The notes: generated by a model not told the origin, from the letters alone. A stretch of 64,000 nucleotides of DNA from Variovorax paradoxus (GCA_016806145.1 CP063167.1:554501-618500); one strand, 5' to 3'; counted from the first letter of the stretch, positions 1-9,852 are shown. Numbers and translations: made by a program.

Positions 1-1552
1 GGTCCCAGTCGACCTGCTCCAGGCTGGTCACGTAGCCACGCACCTCGTCGACCGCGGGCGCCGCCACCAGGAACCCGAGCGCCGAGATCACCCCGGCCCC
101 CATCGGCACGATGATCCTGCGCATCTTCAGCAGCCTGGCCAGCGCATAGGCATGGACCGGACCGGCGCCACCGAAGGCGAACAGCGTGTAGGCGCGCGGG
201 TCCTTGCCCTTCTCGGCCAGGTGCATGCGCGTGGCCGCGGCCATGCTCTCGTCGACGATGCTGCGGATCCCGCGCGCCGCCTCCTCGCTGCCGATGCCCA
301 GCGGGCCGGCCAGTTTCTCGCTCACGGCCGAGCGGACCTTGTCGATCGACAGCGCCATCTCGCCGCCGAGGAAGAACGCGGGGTCGAGGCAACCGAGCAG
401 CAGGTCGGCGTCGGTCACCGTCGGCTCAGTGCCGCCGCGGTTGTAGCAGACCGGCCCCGGCACGGAGCTTGCGCTGCGCGGGCCGACCTTCATCAGGCCC
501 ACCGCGTCCACCGCGGCGATCGAGCCGCCGCCCGAGCCGATCTCGATCATGTCGATGACCGTGACCTTGAGCGGCAGGCCCGAACCCTGCTTGAACTTGC
601 GCAGGCGCCCGGCCTCGAAGTCGTGCTTCAGGTGCGGCTGCCCCTGCTCGATGAGGCACATCTTGGCGGTGGTCCCGCCGACGTCGAACGACACCATGCG
701 CGGCTCGCCGGCGGTGCGCGCCACGAAGGCGGCCGCCATCGCGCCAGCCGCCGGGCCCGATTCGATCAGGCGCACCGGATAGCGCTTGGCCTCGTCGACG
801 GTGGTGATGCCGCCCCCGGACAACATGATCCGCAGGTCGCCCTCGAAGCCCAGCGCCGCCAGGTCGGCGCCGAGCCGGTCGAGGTAGCCGTGCACGCGCG
901 GCTGCACGTAGGCATTGACGCAGGCGGTGGTGGTGCGTTCGAACTCGCGGATCTCGGGTGCGACCTCGGCCGACAGGCTCACGAGGAGGCCGGGGTACAG
1001 CCCGTGCACGATCTGCCGCGCGCGCCGCTCGTGCGCTGGATTGCGGTAGGCATGGAAGAAGGCGATCGCCAGCGCTTCGATGCGGTGCTCCTCCACCAGC
1101 GTGCGCACCGAACGCGCCACGCCGTCCTCGTCGAGGGGGGTGCGTTCGCTGCCGTCGGCGAGCAACCGGCCGCCCACGCCCAGGCGCAGCGAGCGCGGCA
1201 CGATCAGCGGCGCCGGCTGCAGGAACAGGTCGTCGACGTCGTAGCGGCTCTCGCGCCCCATCTCGAGCACGTCGCGGAAGCCCTCGGTGGCCAGCAGCCC
1301 GACCTTGGCGCCGGTGCGCTCGAGCACGGTGTTGGTGATCAACGTCGTGCCATGCACGATGCTGGCGATCTGTCCGGCCCGCGTGCCGGTCTCGGCCAGC
1401 AGCCGCTCGATGCCCTCGACGATGGCCTGGCTCGGTTGCGCCGGCGTGGTCAGCCGCTTGCCGGTGCGCGTGATGCCGCGTGCCTCGTCGTGCAGCACGA
1501 AGTCGGTGAAGGTACCGCCGATGTCGACGCCGATGCGGGTGGTCTTTCTCAT
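1..1552 (-). CDS. hyuA: Hydantoinase A / oxoprolinase family subunit, C-terminus cut by window edge
   Basis: About 517 residues are visible from the ATG at 1552; the 3' end lies outside the window. The N-terminus reads RIGVDIGGTFTDFV, the phosphate-binding signature of the ASKHA-fold hydantoinase A/oxoprolinase family, and further in are HGTT and the glycine-rich SFDVGGTTAK segment. These proteins pair with a HyuB subunit in ATP-dependent opening of hydantoins, 5-oxoproline or related lactams, or act as acetone/acetophenone carboxylase subunits. The ATG overlaps the stop codon of the upstream hyuB by four bases (1549-1552), which implies translational coupling. The exact substrate cannot be read from the sequence. 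Confidence 0.9.
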   Translation of the reverse strand, partial: MRKTTRIGVDIGGTFTDFVLHDEARGITRTGKRLTTPAQPSQAIVEGIERLLAETGTRAGQIASIVHGTTLITNTVLERTGAKVGLLATEGFRDVLEMGRESRYDVDDLFLQPAPLIVPRSLRLGVGGRLLADGSERTPLDEDGVARSVRTLVEEHRIEALAIAFFHAYRNPAHERRARQIVHGLYPGLLVSLSAEVAPEIREFERTTTACVNAYVQPRVHGYLDRLGADLAALGFEGDLRIMLSGGGITTVDEAKRYPVRLIESGPAAGAMAAAFVARTAGEPRMVSFDVGGTTAKMCLIEQGQPHLKHDFEAGRLRKFKQGSGLPLKVTVIDMIEIGSGGGSIAAVDAVGLMKVGPRSASSVPGPVCYNRGGTEPTVTDADLLLGCLDPAFFLGGEMALSIDKVRSAVSEKLAGPLGIGSEEAARGIRSIVDESMAAATRMHLAEKGKDPRAYTLFAFGGAGPVHAYALARLLKMRRIIVPMGAGVISALGFLVAAPAVDEVRGYVTSLEQVDWD

Positions 1553-3216
1553 TGCATCGCTCCCTCGTCCTGCCCGTAGCTGGCCAGGGCCGCCGCTGGC
1601 GACACGAAGCCGTCCGACACATCGCGGCGCAAACGCGCTGGATCGCGCTCTCGCGGCGGGCCGTAGCCTCCGCCGCCCGCGAACAGCAAGGTCACGCATT
1701 CGCCGGGCGGGAACTCGACCTTCGACTTCAGCGACAGCGCCGCGCCGTTCGAGAGCAAGGCGGCCGTGGGCGCACCGGGCTGGCCGCCGAGGATGCCGAG
1801 CGCGGGATGGCGCTCGCGGTCGGCGAGCAGCGCCAGCTGCATGGGCCGCCCGGTGATGTTCTCGACCTCGCAGCGCTGCCCCAGCCCGCCACGGTGCCGG
1901 CCCGCGCCGCCGGAGTCGGTCCGGTATTCCTTGCGGCGCACCAGCACCGGCGCCACCGCTTCGAGCGCCTCGATGCTGCCGGCACCCGAGTTGGTCGGGA
2001 AGGCCGTGGTCGACAGCCCGTCGCCCCGCGCCGACGCCCCCATGCCGCCGCTGGCGAACAGAATCTGCGCGAAGCGCGAGCCCGAGCCCGTTGCGCCGCT
2101 GAAGCGCACCCGCATCGCCGGCGTGCCGCCGCTGTCGGCCAGCACCTGGTCCGGGATCACGCGCGCCAGCGCCTGGTAAATCGCGCAGCACAGCATGTGG
2201 CCGGTGAGGTGGCGCGCCGCCACGGCCGCCGGATGGCGCGCGTTGAGGATGCTGCCTTCGGGCGCCTTGACCAGGATCGGCCGGTACGAGCCCTCGTTCC
2301 TGCGCGTCGCGGGATCGAGCACGCACTTGATCGGATAGACCGAGTAGGCCTGCGTGTAGTTCATCGTGCAGTTGGTGCCGCGGTCCACCTGGGGCGAACT
2401 GCCTTCGTAGTCCACCGTCATGGAATCGCCGCTGATGGTGATCGCGCAGCGGATGTGCGTGGGCCGGTGCGCGAACCCGTCGGCATCGATGGCGGATTCG
2501 TAGCGGCCGTCGGGGATCGCGGCGATCGCCTTGCGCACCGCCATCTCCGAGCGCTCGTGCACCGCCTCCGAGAGGGCGTCGAGCGAGCGCAGCCCGGCGT
2601 CGGTCATGAAGTCCACGGTGCGGCGGCGGCACACCTCGTTGGCCGTGACCTGCGCTTCGATGTCGCCGAGCACCTGCTCGGGCAGCCGCACGTTGTTGAG
2701 GAACAGCTTGAGCATCTCGTCGTTGCGCCGGCCGGCGCGGTAGAGGTGCATCGGCGGGATGCACACGCCCTCCTCGTAGAGCTCCTGCGCCCCGGCGCCC
2801 GGATTGCCGCCGATGTCGGGCGAATGGGCCACCGATCCCGCGAAGCCGGCCAGCTCGCCCGCGAAGAAGATCGGCGTGACGATCGCGATGTCGGGCAGGT
2901 GGCCGGTCGCCAGCCAGGGGTTGTTGGTGATCAGGCAATCGCCCTCGCGCCAGCCGGACGCGGGGTAGGTTTCGAGCATCGCCTTGGTGGTGCGCGGCAC
3001 GATGCCGGCGAAGGCGGGAATCCCGCCGGTGCTCTCGGCGATCGACTGGCCATGCCGGTTCATCAGCACCGTGGCGAAGTCGTTCGATTCGCGCACGATC
3101 GTCGAGAAGGCGGTGCGAAGCAGCGCGGTGGCCGCCTCGTCGGCGATGGCGACGAGCCGGCTCCACCAGATTTCGAGGGTGATCGGGTCGATGGTTTCTT
3201 TGTCTCGGGAAGGCAT
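1549..3216 (-). CDS. hyuB: Hydantoinase B / oxoprolinase family subunit
   Basis: A 555-residue protein, about the usual length of HyuB. It begins with PITLEIWWSRLVAIADE and continues with the DFATVLMN, AFAGIVPRT and TNNPWLATGHLPDI segments, all characteristic of hydantoinase B. It should form a complex with the HyuA subunit encoded immediately downstream. A GGAG ribosome-binding site lies five bases before the ATG. Two-gene hyuAB operons in this group of bacteria usually serve cyclic amide or lactam use; neither a hydantoin racemase nor a permease is visible here, so the substrate stays open. Confidence 0.9.
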   Translation of the reverse strand: MPSRDKETIDPITLEIWWSRLVAIADEAATALLRTAFSTIVRESNDFATVLMNRHGQSIAESTGGIPAFAGIVPRTTKAMLETYPASGWREGDCLITNNPWLATGHLPDIAIVTPIFFAGELAGFAGSVAHSPDIGGNPGAGAQELYEEGVCIPPMHLYRAGRRNDEMLKLFLNNVRLPEQVLGDIEAQVTANEVCRRRTVDFMTDAGLRSLDALSEAVHERSEMAVRKAIAAIPDGRYESAIDADGFAHRPTHIRCAITISGDSMTVDYEGSSPQVDRGTNCTMNYTQAYSVYPIKCVLDPATRRNEGSYRPILVKAPEGSILNARHPAAVAARHLTGHMLCCAIYQALARVIPDQVLADSGGTPAMRVRFSGATGSGSRFAQILFASGGMGASARGDGLSTTAFPTNSGAGSIEALEAVAPVLVRRKEYRTDSGGAGRHRGGLGQRCEVENITGRPMQLALLADRERHPALGILGGQPGAPTAALLSNGAALSLKSKVEFPPGECVTLLFAGGGGYGPPRERDPARLRRDVSDGFVSPAAALASYGQDEGAMQ

Positions 3217-3304
3217 CTTTTCTCCTGTTCGCGGCCATCGCCTGTGGCCCGTGGCGCAACTTTAGGAACGCGAGCCCGCGCTTGGTTTAGCTTCGAGGCG
3301 CGGA

Positions 3305-3325
3305 GCTTTCGCGGCGAGCGAAAGC
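3305..3325. repeat. Perfect 8-bp inverted repeat in hyuB / sensor-kinase intergenic region
   Basis: GCTTTCGC at 3305-3312 and GCGAAAGC at 3318-3325 are separated by GGCGA. The repeat sits between the divergent starts of hyuB (3216) and the hybrid kinase (3428), so a regulator site or an RNA hairpin in a 5' leader is more likely than a terminator. No T-tract follows on either strand. Confidence 0.4.
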
Positions 3326-3427
3326 GCGGCGCGGCAGGCGCCGTGCCGGCGGCTACCGAAAACCCGGGATTGCCGCCCTCGCCGGCTGAGCAACAATCAC
3401 CGCTTTGCGGTTGATCACGTCAGGCGA

Positions 3428-6229
3428 ATGCGCGCTCCCTCCCTCTCGGTCCGGCTCCTGCTGGTGGCCTCGGCAGCCCTGCTGCCGCTGGCCGTCGTCT
3501 GCGGCTTCGCGCTCAACGGGCTGCTGCAGGCCCAACGCGCGCAGACCCAGACCTCCACCATGGGCGTGGCGCGCGCGCTCGCCACCTCGGTCGACAGCGA
3601 GCTGCGGCTCACGATTTCGGCGCTGCAGGCGCTGGCGCTGGCCGAGCCGCTGGGCGCCAGCGAGGACAGCGGGCTGATCGACGCACTGGTGCTCGCCAAG
3701 GCGTTGCGGGCCACGCACCCCGAATGGCGCGGCGTGCTGCTGATCGCGCCCTCGGGCAAGGTGGTCTTCAGCAGCGAGGGCTCGGTGGCCGGACCCGGCG
3801 GCGAGGTGGTCGAGGCCGCCAGCCTGGCCGAGGTGATCCGCACGCGCCAACCCGGCATCGGCGCGCTGACGCCGGGGCCGCGCGGCAACCTGGCCTTCGC
3901 GGTGCGGGTGCCGGTGGTGCGCGACGACGCGGTGCGCTACGTGCTCACCGCCATCGTGCGACCCGAGGCGATCGGCGCCGTGCTGGCGCGCCAGCGCGTG
4001 CCCGAGGGCTGGGCGGTCTCGGTCTTCGATGCGGCGCTGACGCGCGTGGCGCGCTCGCGCGAGGACGATCGCTTCCGTGGCCGGCCGCCCAGCGACAGCC
4101 TGCGCGCGCTGCTGCAGACGATGAAGGACCGGCGCGAATACGTCGGCACCACGCACAACGTCGATGGCACCGAGGTGCAGACGGCGGTGGCGCGCATCGA
4201 CGTCGCGCCGTGGATCGTCGCGCTCGGCGCGCCCACCGCCGTGGCCGACGACGCATTGCGCCGCACCCTGGTCGCCTATGGCGGCGGCCTGCTGGTCTCG
4301 CTGCTGCTCGGCGCGCTCGCGGCCTGGTGGATGTCGCGCTCGATCACGCGGCCGATGGCGCGCCTGCGCCGCAGCGCCGATGCGCTGGGGCACGGCCTGC
4401 CGGTCTCGACCCATGCCTCGGGCATCGCCGAGATCGACGCCGTGGCGCATGCGCTGGCCGATGCCGTCACCCAGCGCACCGAACACGAGGCCGAGCGCGA
4501 CAGCCTGCTGAACGCCGAGCGCGAGGCACGCACCGGGGCGCAGGCCGCGCAGACCCAGCTCGAGCGTCTCGTGAGCGCGAGCGCGGTGCTGTCGCGCTCG
4601 CTGGAAGAAGAGTCGACCCTGCAGGCCATCGCCGGCATCATCGTGCCGCACGTGGCCGACCTCTGCCGCATCGACCTGCTCGACGAGCACGACGTGCTCG
4701 AGCGCAAGCTCACCCACCATGCCGATCCCGCGCGCAGCGCCGAGATCGCGACCTTCGTGGACAACAGCGCGGCCCCGACCACGGGCCCCGGCTCGTTCCC
4801 CTGGGCCGTCGCCAGCGGCCAGACCTTCATCGGCAACCTCGACAACCCTGGCGACTTCGAGCTGCTCGACCCGCAGCTGCGCGCCTTCGTGCAGATGCTG
4901 GGCATCACGGCCGGCTGCGTGGTGCCGCTGGTGGCGCGCGGCCGCACCATCGGCGCGATGGCGATCCTGCAGGACCGCTCGAAGCGGCGCTTCTCGCCGG
5001 CCGACGGTGCCCTGATCGGCGAACTCGCGCAGCGCGCCGCGCTGGCCCTGGACAACGTGCGCCTGCTCGCGCGCGCCCGCAAGGCGCAGACCCAGGCCGA
5101 GGTGGCGAGCCAGGCCAAGGACGAGTTCCTCGCCATGCTGGGCCATGAGCTGCGCAACCCGCTGGCGCCGATCTCGCTCGCGCTCACGCTGATAGAACGC
5201 AAGGACGAGAAGGCCTTTCCGCGCGAGCGCCAGATCATCGAGCGCCAGGTGCGCCACCTGTCGCGGCTGGTCGACGACCTGCTCGACATCTCGCGCATCG
5301 TGTCGGGCAAGATCGTGCTGCGCCCCGAGCCGGTCGATCTGCGCGATGTGGCCGCCAAGGCGATCGAGCTCACGCAGCCCGCGCTGCAGCCGCGCGCGCG
5401 CATGCCGCGCCTGAGCCTGCCCGACCAGCCGGTGCCGGTGCTCGGCGATCCGCTGCGGCTGGTGCAGATCGTGTGCAACCTGCTGAACAACGCCGCCAAG
5501 TTCACCCAGCCCACCGACGACGTCGCGCTCGACCTGCGCATGGCTGGCGGCCAGGCCGAGCTGTCGATCAGCGACGAGGGCATCGGCATCGCGCCCGATC
5601 TGTTGCCCCATGTGTTCGACCGCTTCGTGCAGGGCGCGCAGCAGCTGCAGCGCGCGGCCGGCGGCCTGGGCCTGGGCCTGGCCATCGCGCAGAGCCTCGC
5701 GAAGCTGCATGGCGGGCTGATCGAAGCGCAGAGCGCTGGCGAGGGACGGGGCAGCCGCTTCATCGTGCGCCTGCCGCTGGCCGGCGCCGCGGCCCCCGAA
5801 CCCGAAGCGCCCGCCGATGCGGCCGCCGTCGGCGCGCCCGCGCTGCGCCTGCTGCTGGTCGACGACAACCTCGACGCACTCGACGTGCTGGCCGAGTGGT
5901 TCGCGCTCGAAGGGCACGATGTCCGCAAGGCCGGCAGCGCCGAGGAGGCGCTGCAGCTGCTCGAGGCCGGGCCGGTGGACGCGGGCATCTTCGACATCGG
6001 TCTGCCCGGGATGAGCGGGCATGAGCTCGCGCGGCGCGTGCGCGAGCGTGAGCGCGAATCGGGCACGCGGCGGATCGCCCTGCTCGCGCTGACCGGCTAT
6101 GGCCAGGAATCGGACCGGCGCCAGGCGCTGGAGGCCGGTTTCGACGCGCACTTCTCGAAGCCGGCCGACCTCGGCAAGCTGCGCGAGGCGCTGCAGCAGC
6201 TCACGGACGACGCGCCGGCCACCGCCTGA
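3428..6229 (+). CDS. Membrane hybrid sensor histidine kinase with GAF and receiver domains
   Basis: A 933-residue hybrid kinase. Residues about 7-30 form a first membrane helix, a periplasmic sensor domain follows, and a second helix near residue 285-305 leads into a HAMP linker (ITRPMARLRR). A GAF domain occupies roughly residues 380-550. The HisKA motif LGHELRNPLAP carries His573. The ATPase has the N-box NLLNNAAKF, DEGIGIAPDLLPHVFDRF and GGLGLGLAI. A C-terminal receiver has the acidic pair VDDN and phospho-acceptor Asp856 in IFDIGLPGM, with a late Lys in FSKP. No response regulator with an output domain is adjacent, so phosphate probably passes on to an unlinked partner. The input signal is unknown. 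Confidence 0.93.
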   Translation: MRAPSLSVRLLLVASAALLPLAVVCGFALNGLLQAQRAQTQTSTMGVARALATSVDSELRLTISALQALALAEPLGASEDSGLIDALVLAKALRATHPEWRGVLLIAPSGKVVFSSEGSVAGPGGEVVEAASLAEVIRTRQPGIGALTPGPRGNLAFAVRVPVVRDDAVRYVLTAIVRPEAIGAVLARQRVPEGWAVSVFDAALTRVARSREDDRFRGRPPSDSLRALLQTMKDRREYVGTTHNVDGTEVQTAVARIDVAPWIVALGAPTAVADDALRRTLVAYGGGLLVSLLLGALAAWWMSRSITRPMARLRRSADALGHGLPVSTHASGIAEIDAVAHALADAVTQRTEHEAERDSLLNAEREARTGAQAAQTQLERLVSASAVLSRSLEEESTLQAIAGIIVPHVADLCRIDLLDEHDVLERKLTHHADPARSAEIATFVDNSAAPTTGPGSFPWAVASGQTFIGNLDNPGDFELLDPQLRAFVQMLGITAGCVVPLVARGRTIGAMAILQDRSKRRFSPADGALIGELAQRAALALDNVRLLARARKAQTQAEVASQAKDEFLAMLGHELRNPLAPISLALTLIERKDEKAFPRERQIIERQVRHLSRLVDDLLDISRIVSGKIVLRPEPVDLRDVAAKAIELTQPALQPRARMPRLSLPDQPVPVLGDPLRLVQIVCNLLNNAAKFTQPTDDVALDLRMAGGQAELSISDEGIGIAPDLLPHVFDRFVQGAQQLQRAAGGLGLGLAIAQSLAKLHGGLIEAQSAGEGRGSRFIVRLPLAGAAAPEPEAPADAAAVGAPALRLLLVDDNLDALDVLAEWFALEGHDVRKAGSAEEALQLLEAGPVDAGIFDIGLPGMSGHELARRVRERERESGTRRIALLALTGYGQESDRRQALEAGFDAHFSKPADLGKLREALQQLTDDAPATA

Positions 6230-6241
6230 GCGGTGGCGTTG

Positions 6242-6625
6242 TCAGTCGAGCCTTTGCTGCTGCGGCAGCGAGGTGATGAAGAAGCGGATCGGCACCTCGC
6301 GCCAGACCACGGTGCCATCGTCGGGCGTGGGCTTGAACTGCCACTTCCAGACCGTCTCGACCGCCGAGCGGTCCAGCCGCGGATAGCCGCTCGATTTCTG
6401 CACCTCGATCGCGGCCGGCTTGCCCGCCGGCGTGGTGCGCACGCGCAGCATCACCATGCCCTGCTCGCCATTCGTGCGCGACTCGGCGGGGTACGGCGCA
6501 TTGGGGTTGGGCGGGTTGGGCTTCCATTCGCCGGGGTCGGCGGGCGGGTTCGAGGCGCAGGCGGCCAGCAGGGCGAGGGTCGCGCCCACGAGCAGCACGC
6601 GGGCGGAAGAGGGACGGAGGTTCAT
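6242..6625 (-). CDS. Small lipoprotein with TonB C-terminal-like domain
   Basis: A 127-residue protein. The start at 6625 is chosen because a lipoprotein signal follows directly (hydrophobic stretch ending LLAAC, Cys23). Residues about 45-125 match the TonB C-terminal fold: GMVMLRVRTTPAGKPAAIEVQKSSG, then LDRSAVETVWKWQFKP, which is the usual pattern of energy-transducer TonB domains. True TonB proteins have an N-terminal membrane anchor and a proline-rich spacer. This protein has only a short Pro/Asn linker (about residues 27-42) and a lipid anchor instead. It ends 12 bases from the hybrid kinase stop, convergent. A periplasmic or outer-membrane adaptor role is inferred. Confidence 0.75.
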   Translation of the reverse strand: MNLRPSSARVLLVGATLALLAACASNPPADPGEWKPNPPNPNAPYPAESRTNGEQGMVMLRVRTTPAGKPAAIEVQKSSGYPRLDRSAVETVWKWQFKPTPDDGTVVWREVPIRFFITSLPQQQRLD

Positions 6626-6696
6626 GAAGCTGTTGTCGTGGCGGTGGTCTCTGTCGACGGCATTCTGCATCGCCGTGCCGAGGCTGCCGCCTCGCG

Positions 6697-7500
6697 TCAT
6701 CCCGGATACAGGCGCGCGCTCAAGCTCGCACTCGCTTTCTGCAGCGCCGGCAAAAAGGCTTCCCGAAACTCCGCCAGCGTCATGCGCTCGGTCCGCACCG
6801 CGATGCTCATCGCCGCCACCACCTGCTGCGCGCGGTCGCGCACCGGCACGGCCATGGAGCGCACGCCAAGTTCGAGCTCGCCGTCGTTGCTGGCGTAGCC
6901 CTCGCGGCGGCAGCGCGCGACGATGGCCAGCACCTCGGCCGCGTCGGTGACGGTGCGCGGCGAGAGCCGCGGGCGCGGCATGGCGCGGATGCGGCGCTCG
7001 GCTTCCTCGGGCGGCAGGCTCGCGAGCAGCACGCGGCCCAGCGCCGCGCAGTAGGCCGGCAGGCGCGAGCCGATGCCCAGGCCGGTGCTGAGGCTGCGCC
7101 GCGCGGTGGAGCGCGCGATGATGATCGCGTCGTCGTCCTGCAGCAGCGCAAGCGAGGCCGATTCGCGCGTGCGCTCCGACAGCGCGTCGAGCAGCGGCTG
7201 CGCCACCGAAGGCTCGGGCCGCGACGCCAGATAGGCATGCGCCACCAGCAGCGCCTTGGGCAGCAGCCAGAAGCGCTTGCCTTCGCTGTCCAGGTAGCCG
7301 AGCGCGCGCAGGGTCAGCAGCGAGCGCCGCGCCGAGGCCGGCGTGCTGCGCGTGAGCCGCGCGACCTCCGACACGTTGAGGCGGCTGTGCTGGCGGCCGA
7401 AACAGGTCAGCACGGCCAGCCCCTTCTCGAGCGAGGCGACGAAGTTCTTGTCGGGGGCGGGCTCTTCCTCGCTCGGGGCTTCGGTTTCGTTTTTGCGCAT
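6697..7500 (-). CDS. tphR: IclR-family regulator of the terephthalate operon
   Basis: A 267-residue IclR-type regulator. The N-terminal winged helix (about residues 20-85) has KGLAVLTCFG and LNVSEVARLTRSTPASARRSLLTL; the C-terminal effector domain includes SASLALLQDDDAIIIAR. It is transcribed divergently from tphC, with 80 bp between the starts, and precedes the full tphCA2A3BA1 set. That is the arrangement known from Comamonas, where TphR is an activator responding to terephthalate. The identity rests on family plus position. An inverted repeat overlaps its own start codon, so autoregulation is plausible. Confidence 0.88.
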   Translation of the reverse strand: MRKNETEAPSEEEPAPDKNFVASLEKGLAVLTCFGRQHSRLNVSEVARLTRSTPASARRSLLTLRALGYLDSEGKRFWLLPKALLVAHAYLASRPEPSVAQPLLDALSERTRESASLALLQDDDAIIIARSTARRSLSTGLGIGSRLPAYCAALGRVLLASLPPEEAERRIRAMPRPRLSPRTVTDAAEVLAIVARCRREGYASNDGELELGVRSMAVPVRDRAQQVVAAMSIAVRTERMTLAEFREAFLPALQKASASLSARLYPG

Positions 7501-7508
7501 AGCGCAAA
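7492..7508. promoter_or_regulatory. Candidate TphR operator
   Basis: TTTGCGC-ATA-GCGCAAA is a perfect 7-bp inverted repeat with a 3-base centre. It covers the tphR start codon (7498-7500) and lies 73 bp before tphC. IclR regulators commonly bind short palindromes in such divergent intervals. Binding by TphR is inferred. Confidence 0.45.
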
Positions 7509-7580
7509 TCTAGCTTGTCCGCCCACCTGCTCGCAAGGACACTGAAAACCCTCGATGCACGAACAAGACGGAGACACACG

Positions 7581-8567
7581 ATGTTCCACAGACTCGCCGC
7601 GCGCACGCTCGGCCTGGCGGCCCTGGCCGCGCTGATGCTGCCCGCGCTGCCGCCCGCCGCGCAGGCGCAGACCGCCAACGAGAAGGTCGCGCGCATGATC
7701 GTGCCCTTCCCCGCCGGCGGCACCGCCGACGTCCTGCCGCGCGTGGTGGCCGACAAGCTGCGCGACCAGTTCTCCGGCGGCCTGGTGATCGAGAACCGCA
7801 CGGGCGCCGGCGGCAACATCGGCGCCGACGTGGTCTACCGCGCCGAGCCCGACGGCAAGACGCTGCTGGCCTCGCCGCCCGCGCCGATCGCGATCAACCA
7901 GCACCTCTACAAGAAGCTGGGCTTCGATCCCACGCGCTGGGTGCCGGTGACGGTGCTCGCGACGGTGCCCAACGTGCTGGTGGTGAACCCGAAGCTGCCG
8001 GTGCACAACGTGGCCGAGTTCATCGCCTACCTCAAGGCCAACCCGGGCAAGGTGAGCTTCGCCTCGCAGGGCAACGGCACCACCTCGCACCTCACGGCCA
8101 GCCTGTTCATGCAGCTCACGGGCACCGAGATGACGCACGTGCCGTACAAGGGCACGGCGCCCGCGCTGGTCGACCTGATCGGCGGACAGGTCGACGTGTT
8201 CTTCGACAACATCTCCTCCTCGCTGCAGTTCGCGCGCACCGGCAAGGTCCGCATCCTCGCGGTGGCCGACGAGCACCGCAGCCCCGCGCTGCCCGAGGCG
8301 CCGACCTTCGCCGAGCAGAAGCTCCCCGCGATGAATGCCGTGACCTGGTTCGCGGTGGTCGCGCCGCCAGGCACGCCGGCACCGGTCGTGGCCTCGACGC
8401 AGAAGGCCATCGCCACCGCGCTCGCGCTGCCCGACGTGAAGCAGAAGTTCGCCGAACAGGGCGCCGAGCCGCGCGGCTGGGACAGCGCCCGCACCGGCCA
8501 GTTCATCCAGGCCGAGTCCGCCAAGTGGCACAAGGTCATCCAGAGCGCCAACGTCACCCTCGAGTAA
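7581..8567 (+). CDS. tphC: Bug/TctC-family periplasmic terephthalate receptor
   Basis: A 328-residue extracytoplasmic receptor of the tripartite tricarboxylate (Bug) family. The start at 7581 is preferred over an in-frame ATG at 7515 because a signal peptide follows immediately (cleavage near AQA-Q, residue 29) and GGAG precedes it. Family signatures are present: [42 protein letters not shown], and [21 protein letters not shown]. It is the first gene of the tph operon; in Comamonas TphC is required for terephthalate uptake together with TctAB membrane subunits encoded elsewhere. No tctAB genes occur in this window. Confidence 0.92.
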   Translation: MFHRLAARTLGLAALAALMLPALPPAAQAQTANEKVARMIVPFPAGGTADVLPRVVADKLRDQFSGGLVIENRTGAGGNIGADVVYRAEPDGKTLLASPPAPIAINQHLYKKLGFDPTRWVPVTVLATVPNVLVVNPKLPVHNVAEFIAYLKANPGKVSFASQGNGTTSHLTASLFMQLTGTEMTHVPYKGTAPALVDLIGGQVDVFFDNISSSLQFARTGKVRILAVADEHRSPALPEAPTFAEQKLPAMNAVTWFAVVAPPGTPAPVVASTQKAIATALALPDVKQKFAEQGAEPRGWDSARTGQFIQAESAKWHKVIQSANVTLE

Positions 8568-8574
8568 GCCCGCC

Positions 8575-9828
8575 ATGTCCATCGCTTCATCCACCGCGTC
8601 CGCGCAACCGATCCACTGGTCGGGGCCCGGCCTCACGCGCATCCCCTTCGGCGTCTACAGCGACGCGCAACTGGCCGCCGACGAGCAGGCGCGCATCTTC
8701 CGCGGCGAGACCTGGAACTACCTGTGCCTCGAGGCCGAGTTGCCCGAGGGCGGCAGCTACCGCACCACCTTCGCGGGCGAAACGCCGGTGGTGGTGGTGC
8801 GCGACGACGACGACGAGATCTATGCCTTCGAGAACCGCTGCGCGCACCGCGGCGCGCTGATCGCGCTCGAGAAGTCGGGCCGCAGCGAGAACTTCCAGTG
8901 CGTCTACCACGCCTGGAGCTACAACCGCCAGGGCGACCTCACGGGCGTGGCCTTCGAGAAGGGGGTGAGGGGCCAGGGCGGCATGCCCGCGAGCTTCTGC
9001 AAGGAAGCACACGGGCCGCGCAAGCTGCGCATCGCGCGCTTCTGCGGCCTGGTGTTCGGCAGCTTCTCGGAGGACGTGCCCTCGATCGAGGAATACCTCG
9101 GCGACGAGATCTGCGCGCGCATCGAGCGCGTGCTGCACAAGCCGGTGGAGGTGATCGGCCGCTTCACGCAGGCGCTGCCCAACAACTGGAAGCTCTACGT
9201 CGAGAACGTGAAGGACAGCTACCACGCGAGCCTGCTGCACCTGTTCTTCACCACCTTCGAGCTCAACCGCCTGTCGCAGAAGGGCGGCGTGATCGTCGAC
9301 GAGAGCGGTGGCCACCACGTGAGCTATTCGATGATCGACGCGGCCGCGGAAAAGGATGCGTCGTACAAGGAACAGGCGCTGCGCTCCGACAACGACCGCT
9401 ATCGCCTGAAGGACCCGAGCGTGCTCGCGGGCTTCAAGGAATACGACGACGGCGTGACCTTGCAGATCCTCTCGGTGTTCCCGGGCTTCGTGCTGCAGCA
9501 GATCCAGAACTGCCTCGCGGTACGCCAGGTGCTGCCCAAGGGCACAGCGCGCACGGAACTCAACTGGACCTACATCGGCTATGTCGACGACACGCCCGAA
9601 CAGCGCTGCGTGCGGCTCAAGCAGTCGAACCTGGTCGGGCCCGCGGGCTTCATCTCGATGGAGGACGGCGCGGTCGGCGGCTTCGTGCAGCGCGGCATCG
9701 CGGGCGCGGCCGACCACGAGGCCATCGTCGAGATGGGCGGCGACGGCGCCGTCTCGAGCGAAGGCCGCGCCACCGAGGCCTCGGTGCGCGGCTTCTGGAA
9801 GGCCTATCGCCAGCACATGGGCGCTTGA
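8575..9828 (+). CDS. tphA2: Terephthalate 1,2-dioxygenase, large oxygenase subunit
   Basis: A 417-residue Rieske non-heme iron oxygenase alpha subunit. The Rieske cluster ligands are Cys89-X-His91 (CAHRG) and Cys109-X2-His112 (CVYHAW). The mononuclear iron site shows His217 and His222 within DSYHASLLH. The sequence closely follows TphA2 of Comamonas as I remember it, for example [17 protein letters not shown] and [16 protein letters not shown]. It adds two hydroxyls to terephthalate to give the cis-dihydrodiol dicarboxylate, using electrons from TphA1. It starts eight bases after the tphC stop and is followed by the beta subunit. Confidence 0.95.
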   Translation: MSIASSTASAQPIHWSGPGLTRIPFGVYSDAQLAADEQARIFRGETWNYLCLEAELPEGGSYRTTFAGETPVVVVRDDDDEIYAFENRCAHRGALIALEKSGRSENFQCVYHAWSYNRQGDLTGVAFEKGVRGQGGMPASFCKEAHGPRKLRIARFCGLVFGSFSEDVPSIEEYLGDEICARIERVLHKPVEVIGRFTQALPNNWKLYVENVKDSYHASLLHLFFTTFELNRLSQKGGVIVDESGGHHVSYSMIDAAAEKDASYKEQALRSDNDRYRLKDPSVLAGFKEYDDGVTLQILSVFPGFVLQQIQNCLAVRQVLPKGTARTELNWTYIGYVDDTPEQRCVRLKQSNLVGPAGFISMEDGAVGGFVQRGIAGAADHEAIVEMGGDGAVSSEGRATEASVRGFWKAYRQHMGA

Positions 9829-9852
9829 GCACCCGACGAGGAAAGAACACCC

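Noticed and set aside
3353..6151. Long open frame antisense to the hybrid sensor kinase
   Set aside because: It mirrors the codon bias of the kinase gene, has a composition of Arg/His/Ala/Gln runs without any domain, and lacks a ribosome-binding site. The same holds for similar antisense frames at about 8587-10344, 11410-14565, 15314-18181 and 47544-49553.
7515..7580. Upstream in-frame ATG for tphC
   Set aside because: It adds 22 polar, Arg-rich residues in front of a normal signal peptide and lacks a better ribosome-binding site.
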